64,000 nt of DNA from Nocardioides sp. cx-173. Its GTDB lineage: Bacteria > Actinomycetota > Actinomycetes > Propionibacteriales > Nocardioidaceae. The notes beneath the pieces are model-generated. The model was not told the origin of the DNA and searched no databases. It worked only from the letters and a program-made list of their open reading frames with translations. Every line of letters begins with the position of its first letter. Positions within the stretch are counted from its first letter, which is position 1. This document shows, in pieces, positions 8,598 to 17,995 of the stretch. Location: positions 372,001 through 436,000 of the forward strand of contig NZ_CP088262.1 in assembly GCF_021117365.1 (NCBI RefSeq), in the 5' to 3' direction. The translations under genes were made by a program, and so were the position numbers.

Positions 8598-11525
8598 TCA
8601 CACCTTGATCTTCAGCACCTTCTTGCCGGGCTTGACGGCGCCCGGGCCGACGTACTTGATCGTCAGCTTGTGCTTGCCCTTCTTGAGCTTGAGCTTGAGG
8701 ACGCCCTTGCCCTTGCTCTTGGCGGTGAGCTTGAAGGTGCCGACCTTCTTCTTGCCGTCGAACACGGTGATCCTGCCGGTGGCCTTGGGCACGCCGGACA
8801 CCTTGACGGTGACCGTGAGCTTGCCCTTCTTGAACTTCCCGGAGACCGCCGAGGGCGCCTTCTTGATCGCCGCGGTCGGCTTGCTCGCGTAGACCGCAGG
8901 CGCCATGACGCCGTCGGGGTCGTCGATCTGGATCCGGTAGCTGAGCCTCTTGCCCACAGCCGAGGCCGGCACCTTGAACTTCTCGCCGTAGTTGCCCAGG
9001 GTGAAGGAGTCGGCCGGCTTGCCGTTGAGGAACCACTCGATGAAGGCGTTGTCCTTGCCGAAGTCCGGGCTCCACGTGCCGAACGTCGTGGTCAGCACCT
9101 GGCCGTAGACCGGCTTGCCGGTCAGCTTGGGCGCCTTCAGCATCCTCGGCGCCGGCAGCAGCAGCTGCACGTCGTCGACGACGTTGCCGGCCAGCTCCAG
9201 GCCCGGGGCGCTGAGCCGGCCGTCGAGGCCGACCGTCAGGGTCACCGGCGTCCCCGGGGCGTCGAGGTTGGCCAGCGGCGTCGGCTGGTAGCCCGCCTTG
9301 GTGAAGGCGAGCCGGTAGCTGCCGGGCAGGAGCATCAGCTTGTAGACGCCGGCGTCACCCAGGGGCGAGCCCGCGTCGGGGTCGGGCCCGGTGGCGCCCG
9401 TGACCTTGTGGCCCGCGGGTGTCGGGCTCACCGGGGTGGCGGTCACCGTGACGCCGCTGAGCGGGGTGTAGTCGGGGTCGTAGACGGTGCCCTTCACCGG
9501 GTGCGGCACGCTGGCCGAGGCGACGGACAGGGTCACCGAAGCGAGACCCGAGACCGGCGTGTCGTTGGCGGAGAAGGTGCCGTCGTTGGCGACCTTCACC
9601 AGGGCCGGGGTCGTCCCGCCGTAGAAGGCACTGGTGTACGTCGTCCCGTCGTTGAGGTCGTCGACGTACTGGATCCGGTAGGTGTCGACCGGCAGGTTCA
9701 AGGTGAACGCGCCGTTGGGGCCGGACTTGGCGGTCCTGGTGGTGGCTCCGCTCATCGGGGTCGCGATCACCGTGATCTGGTCCAGCCCGGCGCCACCCTC
9801 CTTGAGGACCGTGCCGGTCAGCGCCGAGGTCGCGGTGCCCACCAGGGTGATCGAGCCGAGGTCGTTGCCCTCGACCTCGGTGTCGGTGACGGTGACCAGG
9901 CCGTTGAGCGCCACCGTCACTGTCGCGGTGCGCTCGCCGTCGCCGACGTAGGCGCCGGCGGCGAAGCCGCGAGCGGCGGCGACGTTGATCGTGTAGGACC
10001 CGGCCTTGAGCGCCAGCCGGAAGCGGCCGTGGTCGCCCAGATCGCCGTCGGCGCCGGTGTCGGCCGTGGCGGCGACGGTGGAGGTGCCGGCCCGCGTGGC
10101 GGTCACGGTCAGGCGGTCGATGCCGTCGCCGTTGACGTCGACGACCTCGCCCACCACCGGGTGCGGGGTCTCAGGCGACGACGGCGGCATGACGATGTCG
10201 GGCAGCGGCGCGGGCTGCCCGCCGACGCTCACGGCCCCACCCCGTGCCACGGTGACCGTCGCCGGCACGGCGTTACCGCCGAGCCAGGTGGTGTCGTAGG
10301 AGGTGGCGTCGCCGTTGGCGTCCGTGGCGCGCACGGTGTAGGTCCCCGCTCGCAGCGAGAGGGAGTACCCGCCGGCCGAGTTCGTGAGGGCGGTCGGCGC
10401 CACGGCCACGCCGTCCGCGTCGAGGGCGGTCACGGTGATGGCGTTCAGCGGAGCCCCGCCGGTGGCGGTGACCCGCCCGCCGACCGGGTACGCCTGGGTG
10501 GCCAGCTCGACGTCGTTGAGCCGGTTGGAGGTCAGGGCGTCGGCCGGGGTGACCGACAGGGTGCCGTTGTTGGAGACGCTGATGGTCGCGGTGACGTCGT
10601 CGGAGGTGTACTTCTGGGTCACGAAGCCGGGCGCGGAGAACTCGACCTCGTAGGTGCCGGGCAGCACGCTCACGCTGTAGGCGCCGGCCGCGTCGCCGGA
10701 GCCGGAGGTCGTGCCGGTGTGGACGCCCGAGGTGACTCCGGCGCCGGTGACCGTGACGGTGGCCTCGTTGACGCCTTCGTCGAAGGCGTCCACCAGGCGG
10801 CCGGCGATGGGGAACCTGGTGCCCTCGGCCACGGTCGTCAGGGCGATCGCGCCCGTGGGGGCGTCGGCGCCGTCGACGACCACGGGGGCGTCGTCACCGA
10901 ACCAGCGCGGGGAGTAGGAGGGGTGCGCCAGGTACAGCTGGTAGCGGCCCTTGGGCACCGAGAACGAGAAGGCGCCGGCGCTGTTGGTGGTGGTGGTGCC
11001 GAGTGCTTCGCTCTCGTCACCGGCGGCGAACAGCGACACCGAGACGCCGGACAACGGGGCGCCGCCCGCGGCGGCGACCGCGGTGCCGCTCAGGGTGCGG
11101 GTCTCCACCGAGGCCAGCGTCACGGTGTCCAGCTCGTTGTTCTCGTACGGCTCGTCGTCGCCGGAGGCGGTGATGTCGCCCTGGGCGTTCACCACCAGGA
11201 CCTCCGCCGGGTCGCCGCCGTAGAACGTCGAGACGAAGCCGCTCTTGCTGAAGCCGAGCGTGTAGCTGCCCGCCCTGGGCAGCGTGAGCGCGTAGCCGCC
11301 GTCCGCGGCGGTGTCGACGGGGGTGCCCACCGCGACATTGCCCTCAAAGGCCGTGACGGTGACGCCCGAGAGCGGGGCGTCGAGGGCGTCGGTGACGACG
11401 CCCTGCGCCTGGAAGGCGACCGCGTGCGCCGGTGCTGCGATCAGCAGCTGGCCGAGTGGGAGCACCAGCAGCATCGCGAGGAGCGCGACGAGCGGGCGGG
11501 ATAGATGGCGTGCGACGGACGACAT
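8598..11525 (-). CDS. Large secreted protein with tandem carboxypeptidase-regulatory-like repeats
   Basis: 975 aa. A signal peptide (residues 1 to about 36, cleavage after APAHA) is followed by about eight degenerate 90-100-residue beta-sandwich repeats of the carboxypeptidase-regulatory type. Each repeat contains a phrase like PLSGVTVTA, then a G-x-Y-x-L-x-L-x-x-G-x-Y-x-V-x-F strand pattern (for example SGVTVTAFEGNVAV and GGYALTLPRAGSYTLGFSKSG). The last ~200 residues are two Ig-like modules ending in a Lys/Gly-rich segment (KGKHKLTIKYVGPGAVKPGKK). There is no catalytic motif, sortase signal or C-terminal membrane anchor. Probably an extracellular adhesive or structural protein. AGAGGA upstream of the ATG (11523-11525) is a good SD. 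It is convergent with the methyltransferase gene. Confidence 0.8.
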   Translation of the reverse strand: MSSVARHLSRPLVALLAMLLVLPLGQLLIAAPAHAVAFQAQGVVTDALDAPLSGVTVTAFEGNVAVGTPVDTAADGGYALTLPRAGSYTLGFSKSGFVSTFYGGDPAEVLVVNAQGDITASGDDEPYENNELDTVTLASVETRTLSGTAVAAAGGAPLSGVSVSLFAAGDESEALGTTTTNSAGAFSFSVPKGRYQLYLAHPSYSPRWFGDDAPVVVDGADAPTGAIALTTVAEGTRFPIAGRLVDAFDEGVNEATVTVTGAGVTSGVHTGTTSGSGDAAGAYSVSVLPGTYEVEFSAPGFVTQKYTSDDVTATISVSNNGTLSVTPADALTSNRLNDVELATQAYPVGGRVTATGGAPLNAITVTALDADGVAVAPTALTNSAGGYSLSLRAGTYTVRATDANGDATSYDTTWLGGNAVPATVTVARGGAVSVGGQPAPLPDIVMPPSSPETPHPVVGEVVDVNGDGIDRLTVTATRAGTSTVAATADTGADGDLGDHGRFRLALKAGSYTINVAAARGFAAGAYVGDGERTATVTVALNGLVTVTDTEVEGNDLGSITLVGTATSALTGTVLKEGGAGLDQITVIATPMSGATTRTAKSGPNGAFTLNLPVDTYRIQYVDDLNDGTTYTSAFYGGTTPALVKVANDGTFSANDTPVSGLASVTLSVASASVPHPVKGTVYDPDYTPLSGVTVTATPVSPTPAGHKVTGATGPDPDAGSPLGDAGVYKLMLLPGSYRLAFTKAGYQPTPLANLDAPGTPVTLTVGLDGRLSAPGLELAGNVVDDVQLLLPAPRMLKAPKLTGKPVYGQVLTTTFGTWSPDFGKDNAFIEWFLNGKPADSFTLGNYGEKFKVPASAVGKRLSYRIQIDDPDGVMAPAVYASKPTAAIKKAPSAVSGKFKKGKLTVTVKVSGVPKATGRITVFDGKKKVGTFKLTAKSKGKGVLKLKLKKGKHKLTIKYVGPGAVKPGKKVLKIKV

Positions 11526-11622
11526 GTGTGTTCCTCTGGAGGACGGTCAACGGTGGTGGACGACTGTGCACCCGCCCGATACCAGGGCCGCACGGCCCAG
11601 ATACTCGCGCACAGACCGGGGT

Positions 11623-11655
11623 CCCGGAGGCGCTTTCGCAGATTCCGCCTCCGGG
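11623..11655. terminator. Hairpin in the divergent region upstream of topA
   Basis: CCCGGAGGCG (11623-11632) and CGCCTCCGGG (11646-11655) form a perfect 10-bp stem with a 13-base loop. It lies between the divergent starts of the secreted-protein gene and topA, so it is a leader or operator structure rather than a normal terminator; its role is unknown. Confidence 0.4.
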
Positions 11656-11687
11656 CGGCCGAACGGGGCTGAGTCGGGTCGACGCGC

Positions 11688-11693
11688 TACCGT
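11688..11693 (+). promoter_or_regulatory. Possible -10 box for topA
   Basis: TACCGT in the context GCGCTACCGTGACTGG fits the actinobacterial TAnnnT -10 pattern and would start transcription near 11700, about 58 bases before the topA GTG. No convincing -35 is seen. Confidence 0.35.
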
Positions 11694-11757
11694 GACTGGC
11701 CGTGGGCCCCTCCCCGGCCCGACACGGCACGAGGCAACGCACGAAGAAAGAGCAGCA

Positions 11758-14481
11758 GTGGCACACAAGTTGGTGATCGTCGAGTCCCCGGCGAAGGCCC
11801 GCACCATCGGCGGGTACCTCGGCGACGGCTACGTCGTCGAGTCGTCGATCGGGCACATCCGAGACCTCCCCAACAACGCCGCCGACACCCCGGCCAAGAT
11901 CAAGGACAAGCCTTGGGGCCGCCTGGCCGTCGACGTCGAGGACGGCTTCACCCCCTACTACGTGGTGCCGCGCGACAAGAAGGCGCACATCTCCAAGCTC
12001 AAGAGCCTGCTCAAGGACGCCGACGAGCTCTACCTCGCCACCGATGAGGACCGCGAGGGCGAGGCGATCGCCTGGCATCTGCTCGACGAGCTGAAGCCCA
12101 AGGGCATCCCGGTGCACCGCATGGTCTTCCACGAGATCACCAAGGCCGCGATCCTGGCGGCCGTCGAGAACCCTCGTGAGATCAACGACGACCTGGTCGA
12201 GGCCCAGGAGGCCCGCCGCATCCTGGACCGCCTCTACGGCTACGAGGTCTCCCCGGTCCTGTGGAAGAAGGTCATGTCCGGCCTCTCCGCCGGTCGGGTG
12301 CAGTCGGTCGCCACCCGCCTGGTCGTCGACCGCGAGCGCGAGCGGATGAAGTTCCGCATGGCGTCCTACTGGGACCTCGAGGGCACCTTCGACGCCGGCG
12401 CCAAGCACGAGCAGCGGATGTTCCCGGCCAAGCTGCACTCCCTCGACGGCACCCGCGTCGCCCGCGGGTCCGACTTCGGCCAGGACGGCCTGCTCAAGGA
12501 CCCCAGCAAGGTCGTGCACGTCGACCGGGCGCGGGCCGAGGCCCTGGTCTCCGCGCTCGCCGACTCGACGTACGAGGTGCGCTCGGTCGAGTCCAAGCCC
12601 TACAAGCGCTCGCCGTACGCGCCCTTCCGCACCACCACGCTGCAGCAGGAGGCCAGCCGCAAGCTCGGCATGAGCGCCTCGGCCGCGATGTCCGTGGCCC
12701 AGCGGCTGTACGAGAACGGCTTCATCACCTACATGCGCACCGACTCCACGACCCTGTCGGACGGCGCCGTCAACGCCGCCCGGTCCCAGGTCCGCGAGCT
12801 GTACGGCGCCGACTACCTGCCCGACTCGCCGCGCACCTACGCCTCCAAGGTGAAGAACGCCCAGGAGGCGCACGAGGCGATCCGTCCGGCCGGCGAGACC
12901 TTCCGCACCCCGGCGCAGACCGGGCTCACCGGTGAGCAGTTCCGCCTCTACGAGCTGATCTGGATGCGCACGGTCGCCTCCCAGATGAAGGACGCCGTCG
13001 GCCAGTCGGTCTCCGTGCGCCTCGGCGGCACGGCCGCAACCGGCGAGGACGTCGTGTTCTCCGCGAGCGGCCGCGTGATCACCTTCCACGGCTTCCTCAA
13101 GGCCTACGTCGAGGGCACCGACGAGGGTGCGGCCAAGGACGACGCCGAGACCCGACTCCCGGCCCTGGCCGAGGGCGACTCCGTCTCGGCCGCCTCGGTG
13201 ACGGCCTCGGGCCACGAGACCAAGCCGCCGGCGCGCTACACCGAGGCGACCCTGATCAAGGAGCTCGAGGAGCGCGAGATCGGCCGCCCGTCGACGTACG
13301 CCTCGATCATCGGCACCATCCTCAACCGCGGCTACGTCTACAAGAAGGGCACGGCGCTGGTCCCGGCCTGGCTGGCGTTCAGCGTCACCCGGCTGCTCGA
13401 GGAGCACTTCCCGCGCCAGGTGTCCTACGAGTTCACCGCCACCATGGAGACGGTCCTCGACGACATCGCCGGGGGCCGCAAGGACCGGGTCTCCGAGCTG
13501 GGCGAGTTCTACTACGGCTCCGACGACGTGAAGGGTCTGCACGCGCTCGTGCACGAGCTCGGCGACATCGACGCCCGGGAGCTGGCGACGTTCCCGATCG
13601 GCGACCCCGAGCTCGGGATCAACCTGCGCGTGGGCCGCTACGGGCCCTACCTCGAGGGTCCTGACGACGAGGGCAACCCCGCCGGCAAGCGGGCCAACGT
13701 GCCCGACGACCTGCCGCCCGACGAGCTCACGGTCGAGAAGGCCAAGGAGCTGTTCGCCAACCCGGCCGGCGAGGAGATCGAGCTCGGGACCCACCCCGAG
13801 ACCGGCCTGCGGGTGGTCGCGAAGAACGGCCGCTACGGCCCCTACGTCACCGAGGAGCTGCCCGAGGACGCGAAGAAGAGCGACAAGCCGCGCACCGGCT
13901 CGCTGTTCAAGTCGATGTCGCTGGACACGATCTCGCTGGACGACGCGGTCAAGCTGCTGTCGCTGCCGCGCGTGGTCGGCACCGCCGAGGACGGCGAGGA
14001 GATCACCGCGCAGAACGGTCGCTACGGGCCGTACCTGAAGAAGGGCACCGACTCGCGCTCGCTGACCAGCGAGGAGCAGCTCTTCACGATCACGCTGGAC
14101 GAGGCGCTGAAGATCTACGCCCAGCCCAAGCAGCGCGGCCGGGCGGCGGCGGCACCGCCGCTCAAGGAGCTCGGCAACGACCCGGTGTCGGGCCAGCCCG
14201 TGGTCGTGAAGTCGGGCCGCTTCGGCGAGTACGTCACCGACGGCGAGTACAACGCCACGCTGCGCAAGGACGACACGGTCGAGTCGATCACCATCGAGCG
14301 TGCCGCGGAGCTGCTCGCCGAGCGTCGCGAGCGCGGCCCGGCCAAGAAGACGGCCAAGAAGGGCGCGAAGAAGGCGCCGGCGAAGAAGGCCGCGACGAAG
14401 AAGGCCCCGGCGAAGAAGGCCGCGACGAAGAAGGCGGCCGCCAAGAAGACGGCCGCCAAGAAGGCGGCCAAGAAGGCCTGA
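11758..14481 (+). CDS. topA: DNA topoisomerase I (type IA)
   Basis: 907 aa. The Toprim domain carries the acidic DEDREGEAIAW motif at residues 96-106; the nucleophilic tyrosine is Tyr325 in FITYMRTDST; the fold motif SAGRVQSVATRLVVDRE is near 179-195. The C-terminus has several actinobacterial TopoI repeats (NGRYGPY-type) instead of zinc fingers. It ends in a ~45-residue Lys/Ala-rich tail (repeats of KKAPAKKAATK type), a feature of actinobacterial enzymes that aids DNA binding. The GTG at 11758 gives the standard N-terminus VAHKLVIVESPAKA; the longer open frame upstream (to 11311) overlaps the divergent gene and is not used. The SD is weak (GAAAGAG). The enzyme relaxes negative supercoils and is essential. 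Confidence 0.97.
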   Translation: MAHKLVIVESPAKARTIGGYLGDGYVVESSIGHIRDLPNNAADTPAKIKDKPWGRLAVDVEDGFTPYYVVPRDKKAHISKLKSLLKDADELYLATDEDREGEAIAWHLLDELKPKGIPVHRMVFHEITKAAILAAVENPREINDDLVEAQEARRILDRLYGYEVSPVLWKKVMSGLSAGRVQSVATRLVVDRERERMKFRMASYWDLEGTFDAGAKHEQRMFPAKLHSLDGTRVARGSDFGQDGLLKDPSKVVHVDRARAEALVSALADSTYEVRSVESKPYKRSPYAPFRTTTLQQEASRKLGMSASAAMSVAQRLYENGFITYMRTDSTTLSDGAVNAARSQVRELYGADYLPDSPRTYASKVKNAQEAHEAIRPAGETFRTPAQTGLTGEQFRLYELIWMRTVASQMKDAVGQSVSVRLGGTAATGEDVVFSASGRVITFHGFLKAYVEGTDEGAAKDDAETRLPALAEGDSVSAASVTASGHETKPPARYTEATLIKELEEREIGRPSTYASIIGTILNRGYVYKKGTALVPAWLAFSVTRLLEEHFPRQVSYEFTATMETVLDDIAGGRKDRVSELGEFYYGSDDVKGLHALVHELGDIDARELATFPIGDPELGINLRVGRYGPYLEGPDDEGNPAGKRANVPDDLPPDELTVEKAKELFANPAGEEIELGTHPETGLRVVAKNGRYGPYVTEELPEDAKKSDKPRTGSLFKSMSLDTISLDDAVKLLSLPRVVGTAEDGEEITAQNGRYGPYLKKGTDSRSLTSEEQLFTITLDEALKIYAQPKQRGRAAAAPPLKELGNDPVSGQPVVVKSGRFGEYVTDGEYNATLRKDDTVESITIERAAELLAERRERGPAKKTAKKGAKKAPAKKAATKKAPAKKAATKKAAAKKTAAKKAAKKA

Positions 14482-14503
14482 GCCGCCAGCGAGCCGACCT
14501 GCG

Positions 14504-14540
14504 TTGGATTGCGTCGGCGGGGCCCCGTAGGTTCGGTGGG
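14504..14540 (+). promoter_or_regulatory. Leaderless promoter of tmk
   Basis: TTGGAT (14504-14509), an 18-base spacer and TAGGTT (14528-14533) form a good sigma-70-type promoter. The predicted start site, seven bases after the -10, is the G of the tmk GTG codon at 14540, and there is no Shine-Dalgarno sequence. This points to a leaderless mRNA for the tmk-holB-peptidase operon. Confidence 0.6.
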
Positions 14541-15199
14541 TGAGCTCGCCCGGCGTCTACACCCGCACCGGCCTGTTCGTCTGCTTCGAGGGCGGCGAGG
14601 GGTCCGGCAAGTCGACCCAGTCGCGCCGCCTCGCCGCGGAGCTCGAGGAGGCCGCCTACGACGTGGTGCTGACCTTCGAGCCGGGCGACACCGAGGTGGG
14701 CCGGGCGCTGCGCGGCATCGTGCTCAGCCCCGAGACCGGCGAGCTGTCGGACCGCACCGAGACGCTGATCTACGCCGCCGACAAGGCCGAGCACGTCGAC
14801 ACCGTGGTGCAGCCCGCGCTCGACCGGGGCGCCGTGGTCATCACCGACCGGTACGTCGACTCGGCGCTGGCCTACCAGGGCGCCGGCCGGCCGCTGCCGG
14901 TCACCGAGGTGGAGCGGGTCATGCGCTGGGCCACCCACGACCTGCGGCCGCACCTGACCGTCGTACTCGACCTCGAGCCGGAGGCCGGCCTGGGCCGCTT
15001 CGAGGAGCGCGACCGGATGGAGGCCGAGTCGCTGGAGTTCCACCAGCGGGTGCGCGAGGCCTTCCTGAGGATGGCCGGCGCCGACCCCGAGCACTACCTG
15101 GTCCTCGACGCCCGCGCCGGCGTCGACGAGATCGCCGACGCCGTGCGCGCGCGGGTGACGCCGCTGCTCGACCAGGCCGCCCGCCGGGAGCGGGCATGA
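14540..15199 (+). CDS. tmk: dTMP kinase (thymidylate kinase)
   Basis: 219 aa. It phosphorylates dTMP to dTDP with ATP. The P-loop GGEGSGKST lies at residues 18-26; the DRY motif (TDRYVDSALAYQG) and LID-region residues follow (ERDRMEAESLEFHQRV). The usual REPGGT substrate loop appears as FEPGDTEVG, a small departure from the common form. The GTG at 14540 is the first possible start after topA; there is no SD, and the promoter predicts that transcription begins at this codon. The stop overlaps the holB start by ATGA, so holB is translationally coupled. The topA-tmk-holB order is typical of actinobacteria. Confidence 0.95.
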   Translation: MSSPGVYTRTGLFVCFEGGEGSGKSTQSRRLAAELEEAAYDVVLTFEPGDTEVGRALRGIVLSPETGELSDRTETLIYAADKAEHVDTVVQPALDRGAVVITDRYVDSALAYQGAGRPLPVTEVERVMRWATHDLRPHLTVVLDLEPEAGLGRFEERDRMEAESLEFHQRVREAFLRMAGADPEHYLVLDARAGVDEIADAVRARVTPLLDQAARRERA

Positions 15200-16353
15200 C
15201 CGCCACAGCCGTCTGGGACCGGCTCGTCGGCCAGCGGCACGCCGTCGAGGCGCTGAGCACGGCCGCGGGCGGTCACGGCATGAGCCATGCCTGGCTGTTC
15301 ACCGGTCCCCCCGGCTCGGGGCGCTCCAACGCCGCCGTCGCGTTCGCCGCCGCGCTGCAGTGCGAGCAGGGCGGGTGCGGCACCTGCCACGAGTGCCACA
15401 CGGTCCTGGCCGGCAGCCACGCCGACGTGTCGGTCGTGCGCACCCAGAAGCTCTCCATCGGGGTCGACGAGGTCCGCGACCTGGTCCGGCGCGCGGCCCT
15501 CGCCCCGGCCGGGCGCCGCTGGCAGATCATGATCGTCGAGGACGCCGACCGACTCACCGACCAGGCCTGCAACGCGCTGCTGAAGGCGATCGAGGAGCCC
15601 ACCGACCGCACGCTGTGGATGCTCTGCGCGCCCACCGTGGAGGACGTGCTGCCCACCATCCGCTCGCGCTGCCGCCTGGTCACGCTGGCCACCCCGAGCA
15701 CCGGCGAGGTCGCCTCCTTCTTGGTCCGCACCGAGGGCGTCGGCGAGGCGCTGGCGGCCTACGCCGCACGCGCCAGCCAGGGCCACATCGGCCGCGCCCG
15801 GGCGCTGGCGCGTGACGAGGCCACCCGCAACCGGCGCCGCGAGATCGTGTCGCTGCCCGCCCGGCTCACCTCGCTAGGCGCGTGCATGAACGCCGCCGCC
15901 AACCTCGCCGAGGTGGCCAAGGAGGAGGCCGACGCGATCACCGGCGACCTCGACGCCGCCGAGAAGGTCGACCTCGACACGACCTATGGCGTCGTGGAGC
16001 GCGGCCGGCGTCCCCGTGAGTACGCACCGGCCCTCTCCGCGCTCGAGAAGTCCCAGAAGACCCGCGCCAAGCGGCGCCAGCTCGACGTGGTCGACCGGGG
16101 CCTGATGGACCTGGTGTCGGTCTACCGCGACGCCATCGCCGTCGGCGTGGGCGCTGAGGGGCCCCTGGTCAACGAGGAGATCCGCGGCGACATCGAGCAG
16201 ATCGCGGCCTCCTCGACCCCGGAGCTCAACCTGCGGCGGATCTCGTGGATCTTCGAGGCCCGCGAGCAGATGCTGGAGTTCAACGTGCCGGTGGCGCTCG
16301 CGCTGGAGTCCATGATGGTGGCGCTCAAGGTGCCGGAGAGGGGCAGGCCATGA
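15196..16353 (+). CDS. holB: DNA polymerase III delta' subunit
   Basis: 385 aa clamp-loader subunit. It has a RecA/AAA+ fold with a degenerate P-loop GPPGSGRSN (residues 37-45; lysine replaced by arginine), as expected for a delta' that does not hydrolyse ATP. Four zinc-binding cysteines (Cys56, Cys61, Cys64, Cys67; CGTCHEC) follow. The Walker-B-like IVEDADRLTDQACNALLKAIEEP and the sensor-1 region TIRSRCRLV are present. The ATG at 15196 overlaps the tmk stop. The C-terminal ~150 residues form the clamp-loader collar domain. The gene overlaps the next start by ATGA. Confidence 0.95.
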   Translation: MTATAVWDRLVGQRHAVEALSTAAGGHGMSHAWLFTGPPGSGRSNAAVAFAAALQCEQGGCGTCHECHTVLAGSHADVSVVRTQKLSIGVDEVRDLVRRAALAPAGRRWQIMIVEDADRLTDQACNALLKAIEEPTDRTLWMLCAPTVEDVLPTIRSRCRLVTLATPSTGEVASFLVRTEGVGEALAAYAARASQGHIGRARALARDEATRNRRREIVSLPARLTSLGACMNAAANLAEVAKEEADAITGDLDAAEKVDLDTTYGVVERGRRPREYAPALSALEKSQKTRAKRRQLDVVDRGLMDLVSVYRDAIAVGVGAEGPLVNEEIRGDIEQIAASSTPELNLRRISWIFEAREQMLEFNVPVALALESMMVALKVPERGRP

Positions 16354-17915
16354 CCCGCACCGTGAGGATCGTCGTCGTCGCGCTGATCGTGCTGGCGCTG
16401 ATCGGCTCCGGCTGGCTGGGGGTGATGTACCTCCTCCTGGGTGACGACTCCGACGGCGGCTCGGCCGACCCGTCGCCGACGGTCGTCACGACCTCACCGG
16501 CAGAGGGCGCCACCGACGCCCCGAGCCCCGGACTCGCGCCGTACTACTCCCAGCAGATCGACTGGGAGGCCTGCGGTAGCAACCAGTGCGGCACGCTCAC
16601 GGTCCCCGTCGACTACCGCGACCCCGGCGGCGAGACGATCGAGCTGAACCTGCTCAAGGTGCCCGCCGGCGACCCCGAGGCCCGCGTCGGCTCGCTCGTG
16701 GTCAACCCCGGCGGGCCGGGTGCCCCCGGCACGTCGTACGCCGAGCAGGCGCGCCAGGTCTTCCGGGAGCCGCTGACGCAGGCCTTCGACGTCGTGGGCT
16801 TCGACCCGCGCGGCACCGGCCGCTCGGCACCCCTGGACTGCCTGCCCGACGACGAGCTGACCGAGTTCCTCGCGGTCGACCCGGCCCCCGACGACGCCGC
16901 CGAGGAGCAGGAGCTGGTCGACGACCTGGCGGACTTTTGGCAGGGCTGTGCAGAGCGCTCCGACACCCTCGTCGGCCACGTGACCACCGCCGAGACCGCG
17001 CGTGACATGGACGTCCTGCGCGCCGCGCTCGGCGAGGCGTCGCTGTACTACCTGGGAGCCTCCTACGGCACCAAGCTCGGCGCCACCTACGCCGAGCTCT
17101 TCCCCGACCGGGTCGGACGCTTCGTGCTCGACGGGGCCGTCGACGTCGGGCTCCCCTCCCGCGCCCAGAGCCTCGGCCAGGCCCGCGGCTTCGAGGTCGC
17201 GCTGCGCGCCTACGTCGAGGACTGCGTCGAGAAGGGCGACTGCGTGCTCGGCGACTCCGTCGAGGAGGGCCTGGACACGATCTCCGAGCTGATCGACGAC
17301 ATCGACGCCGAGCCGCTGCCCACCTCCGACGGGCGCGAGCTCACCGTGGGCAGCGCGTTCTACGGGATCGTGACGCCGCTCTACAACCGCGACTACTGGC
17401 GGCTCCTCGACCAGGGCCTCTCGACCGCCCTCGAGGGCGACGGCACCACGCTGATGCTGCTGGCCGACGCCTACGCCTCGCGCCAGGGCGGTCGCTACCT
17501 CGACAACAGCACCGAGGCCATCTATGCGATCAACTGCCTCGACGACCCCTACTACGTCGAGCCGGACGAGGTCGAGGCGCAGGTCCCCGCGTTCGAGAAG
17601 GTCTCGCCGACCTTCGGCCGGGTCTTCGCCTGGGGCCTGGTCAACTGCAAGGGCATCGAGGTCGCCTCCAGCGAGCCGCCCCTCGACATCCGCGGCGAGG
17701 GCGCGCCGCCGATCCTGGTGGTCGGCACCACCCGCGACCCCGCCACGCCGTACGAGTGGGCGGTCGCGCTCGCCGAGCGCCTCGAGTCGGGCGTCCTCCT
17801 CACCCGCGACGGAGACGGGCACACCGCCTACAACGCCGGCAACGAGTGCATCGACACCACGATCGAGGACTACCTGATCGACGACGTCGTGCCCGACGAC
17901 GGCACGGAGTGCTGA
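16350..17915 (+). CDS. Membrane-anchored alpha/beta-hydrolase, tripeptidyl-aminopeptidase-like (S33)
   Basis: 521 aa exported hydrolase. One N-terminal hydrophobic segment (residues 6-29) without a lipobox or clear cleavage site suggests a membrane anchor or uncleaved signal; a Ser/Thr/Pro linker follows. The catalytic triad is visible: Ser238 in GASYG, Asp463 in TRDPATPY and His491 in GDGHTAYN. The oxyanion-loop phrase VVNPGGPGAPG and the C-terminal TAP-like domain match Streptomyces tripeptidyl aminopeptidases and SlpD/SlpE. Substrates are probably short peptides or esters outside the membrane. The start overlaps the holB stop (ATGA), an odd coupling of an exported hydrolase with replication genes that is nevertheless common in actinobacteria. 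Confidence 0.9.
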   Translation: MTRTVRIVVVALIVLALIGSGWLGVMYLLLGDDSDGGSADPSPTVVTTSPAEGATDAPSPGLAPYYSQQIDWEACGSNQCGTLTVPVDYRDPGGETIELNLLKVPAGDPEARVGSLVVNPGGPGAPGTSYAEQARQVFREPLTQAFDVVGFDPRGTGRSAPLDCLPDDELTEFLAVDPAPDDAAEEQELVDDLADFWQGCAERSDTLVGHVTTAETARDMDVLRAALGEASLYYLGASYGTKLGATYAELFPDRVGRFVLDGAVDVGLPSRAQSLGQARGFEVALRAYVEDCVEKGDCVLGDSVEEGLDTISELIDDIDAEPLPTSDGRELTVGSAFYGIVTPLYNRDYWRLLDQGLSTALEGDGTTLMLLADAYASRQGGRYLDNSTEAIYAINCLDDPYYVEPDEVEAQVPAFEKVSPTFGRVFAWGLVNCKGIEVASSEPPLDIRGEGAPPILVVGTTRDPATPYEWAVALAERLESGVLLTRDGDGHTAYNAGNECIDTTIEDYLIDDVVPDDGTEC

Positions 17916-17956
17916 GCTGCGGCGGTGCCGGTTTCGCGCCACCCGCGCGCGCTCCG

Positions 17957-17962
17957 TATACT
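17957..17962 (+). promoter_or_regulatory. -10 box for tRNA-Thr
   Basis: TATACT is an almost perfect -10 hexamer in very GC-rich surroundings, with a predicted start near 17969, about 27 bases before the mature tRNA. A -35 is not clear. Confidence 0.6.
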
Positions 17963-17995
17963 TCCGCAGGCTGCCCGAGCACGACCGGGCGGCAG

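Noticed and set aside
14341-14481. Possible tandem DNA repeat of AAGAAG/GCGAAG units
   Set aside because: It is the coding sequence of the Lys/Ala-rich tail of TopA, normal for actinobacteria, not a separate element.
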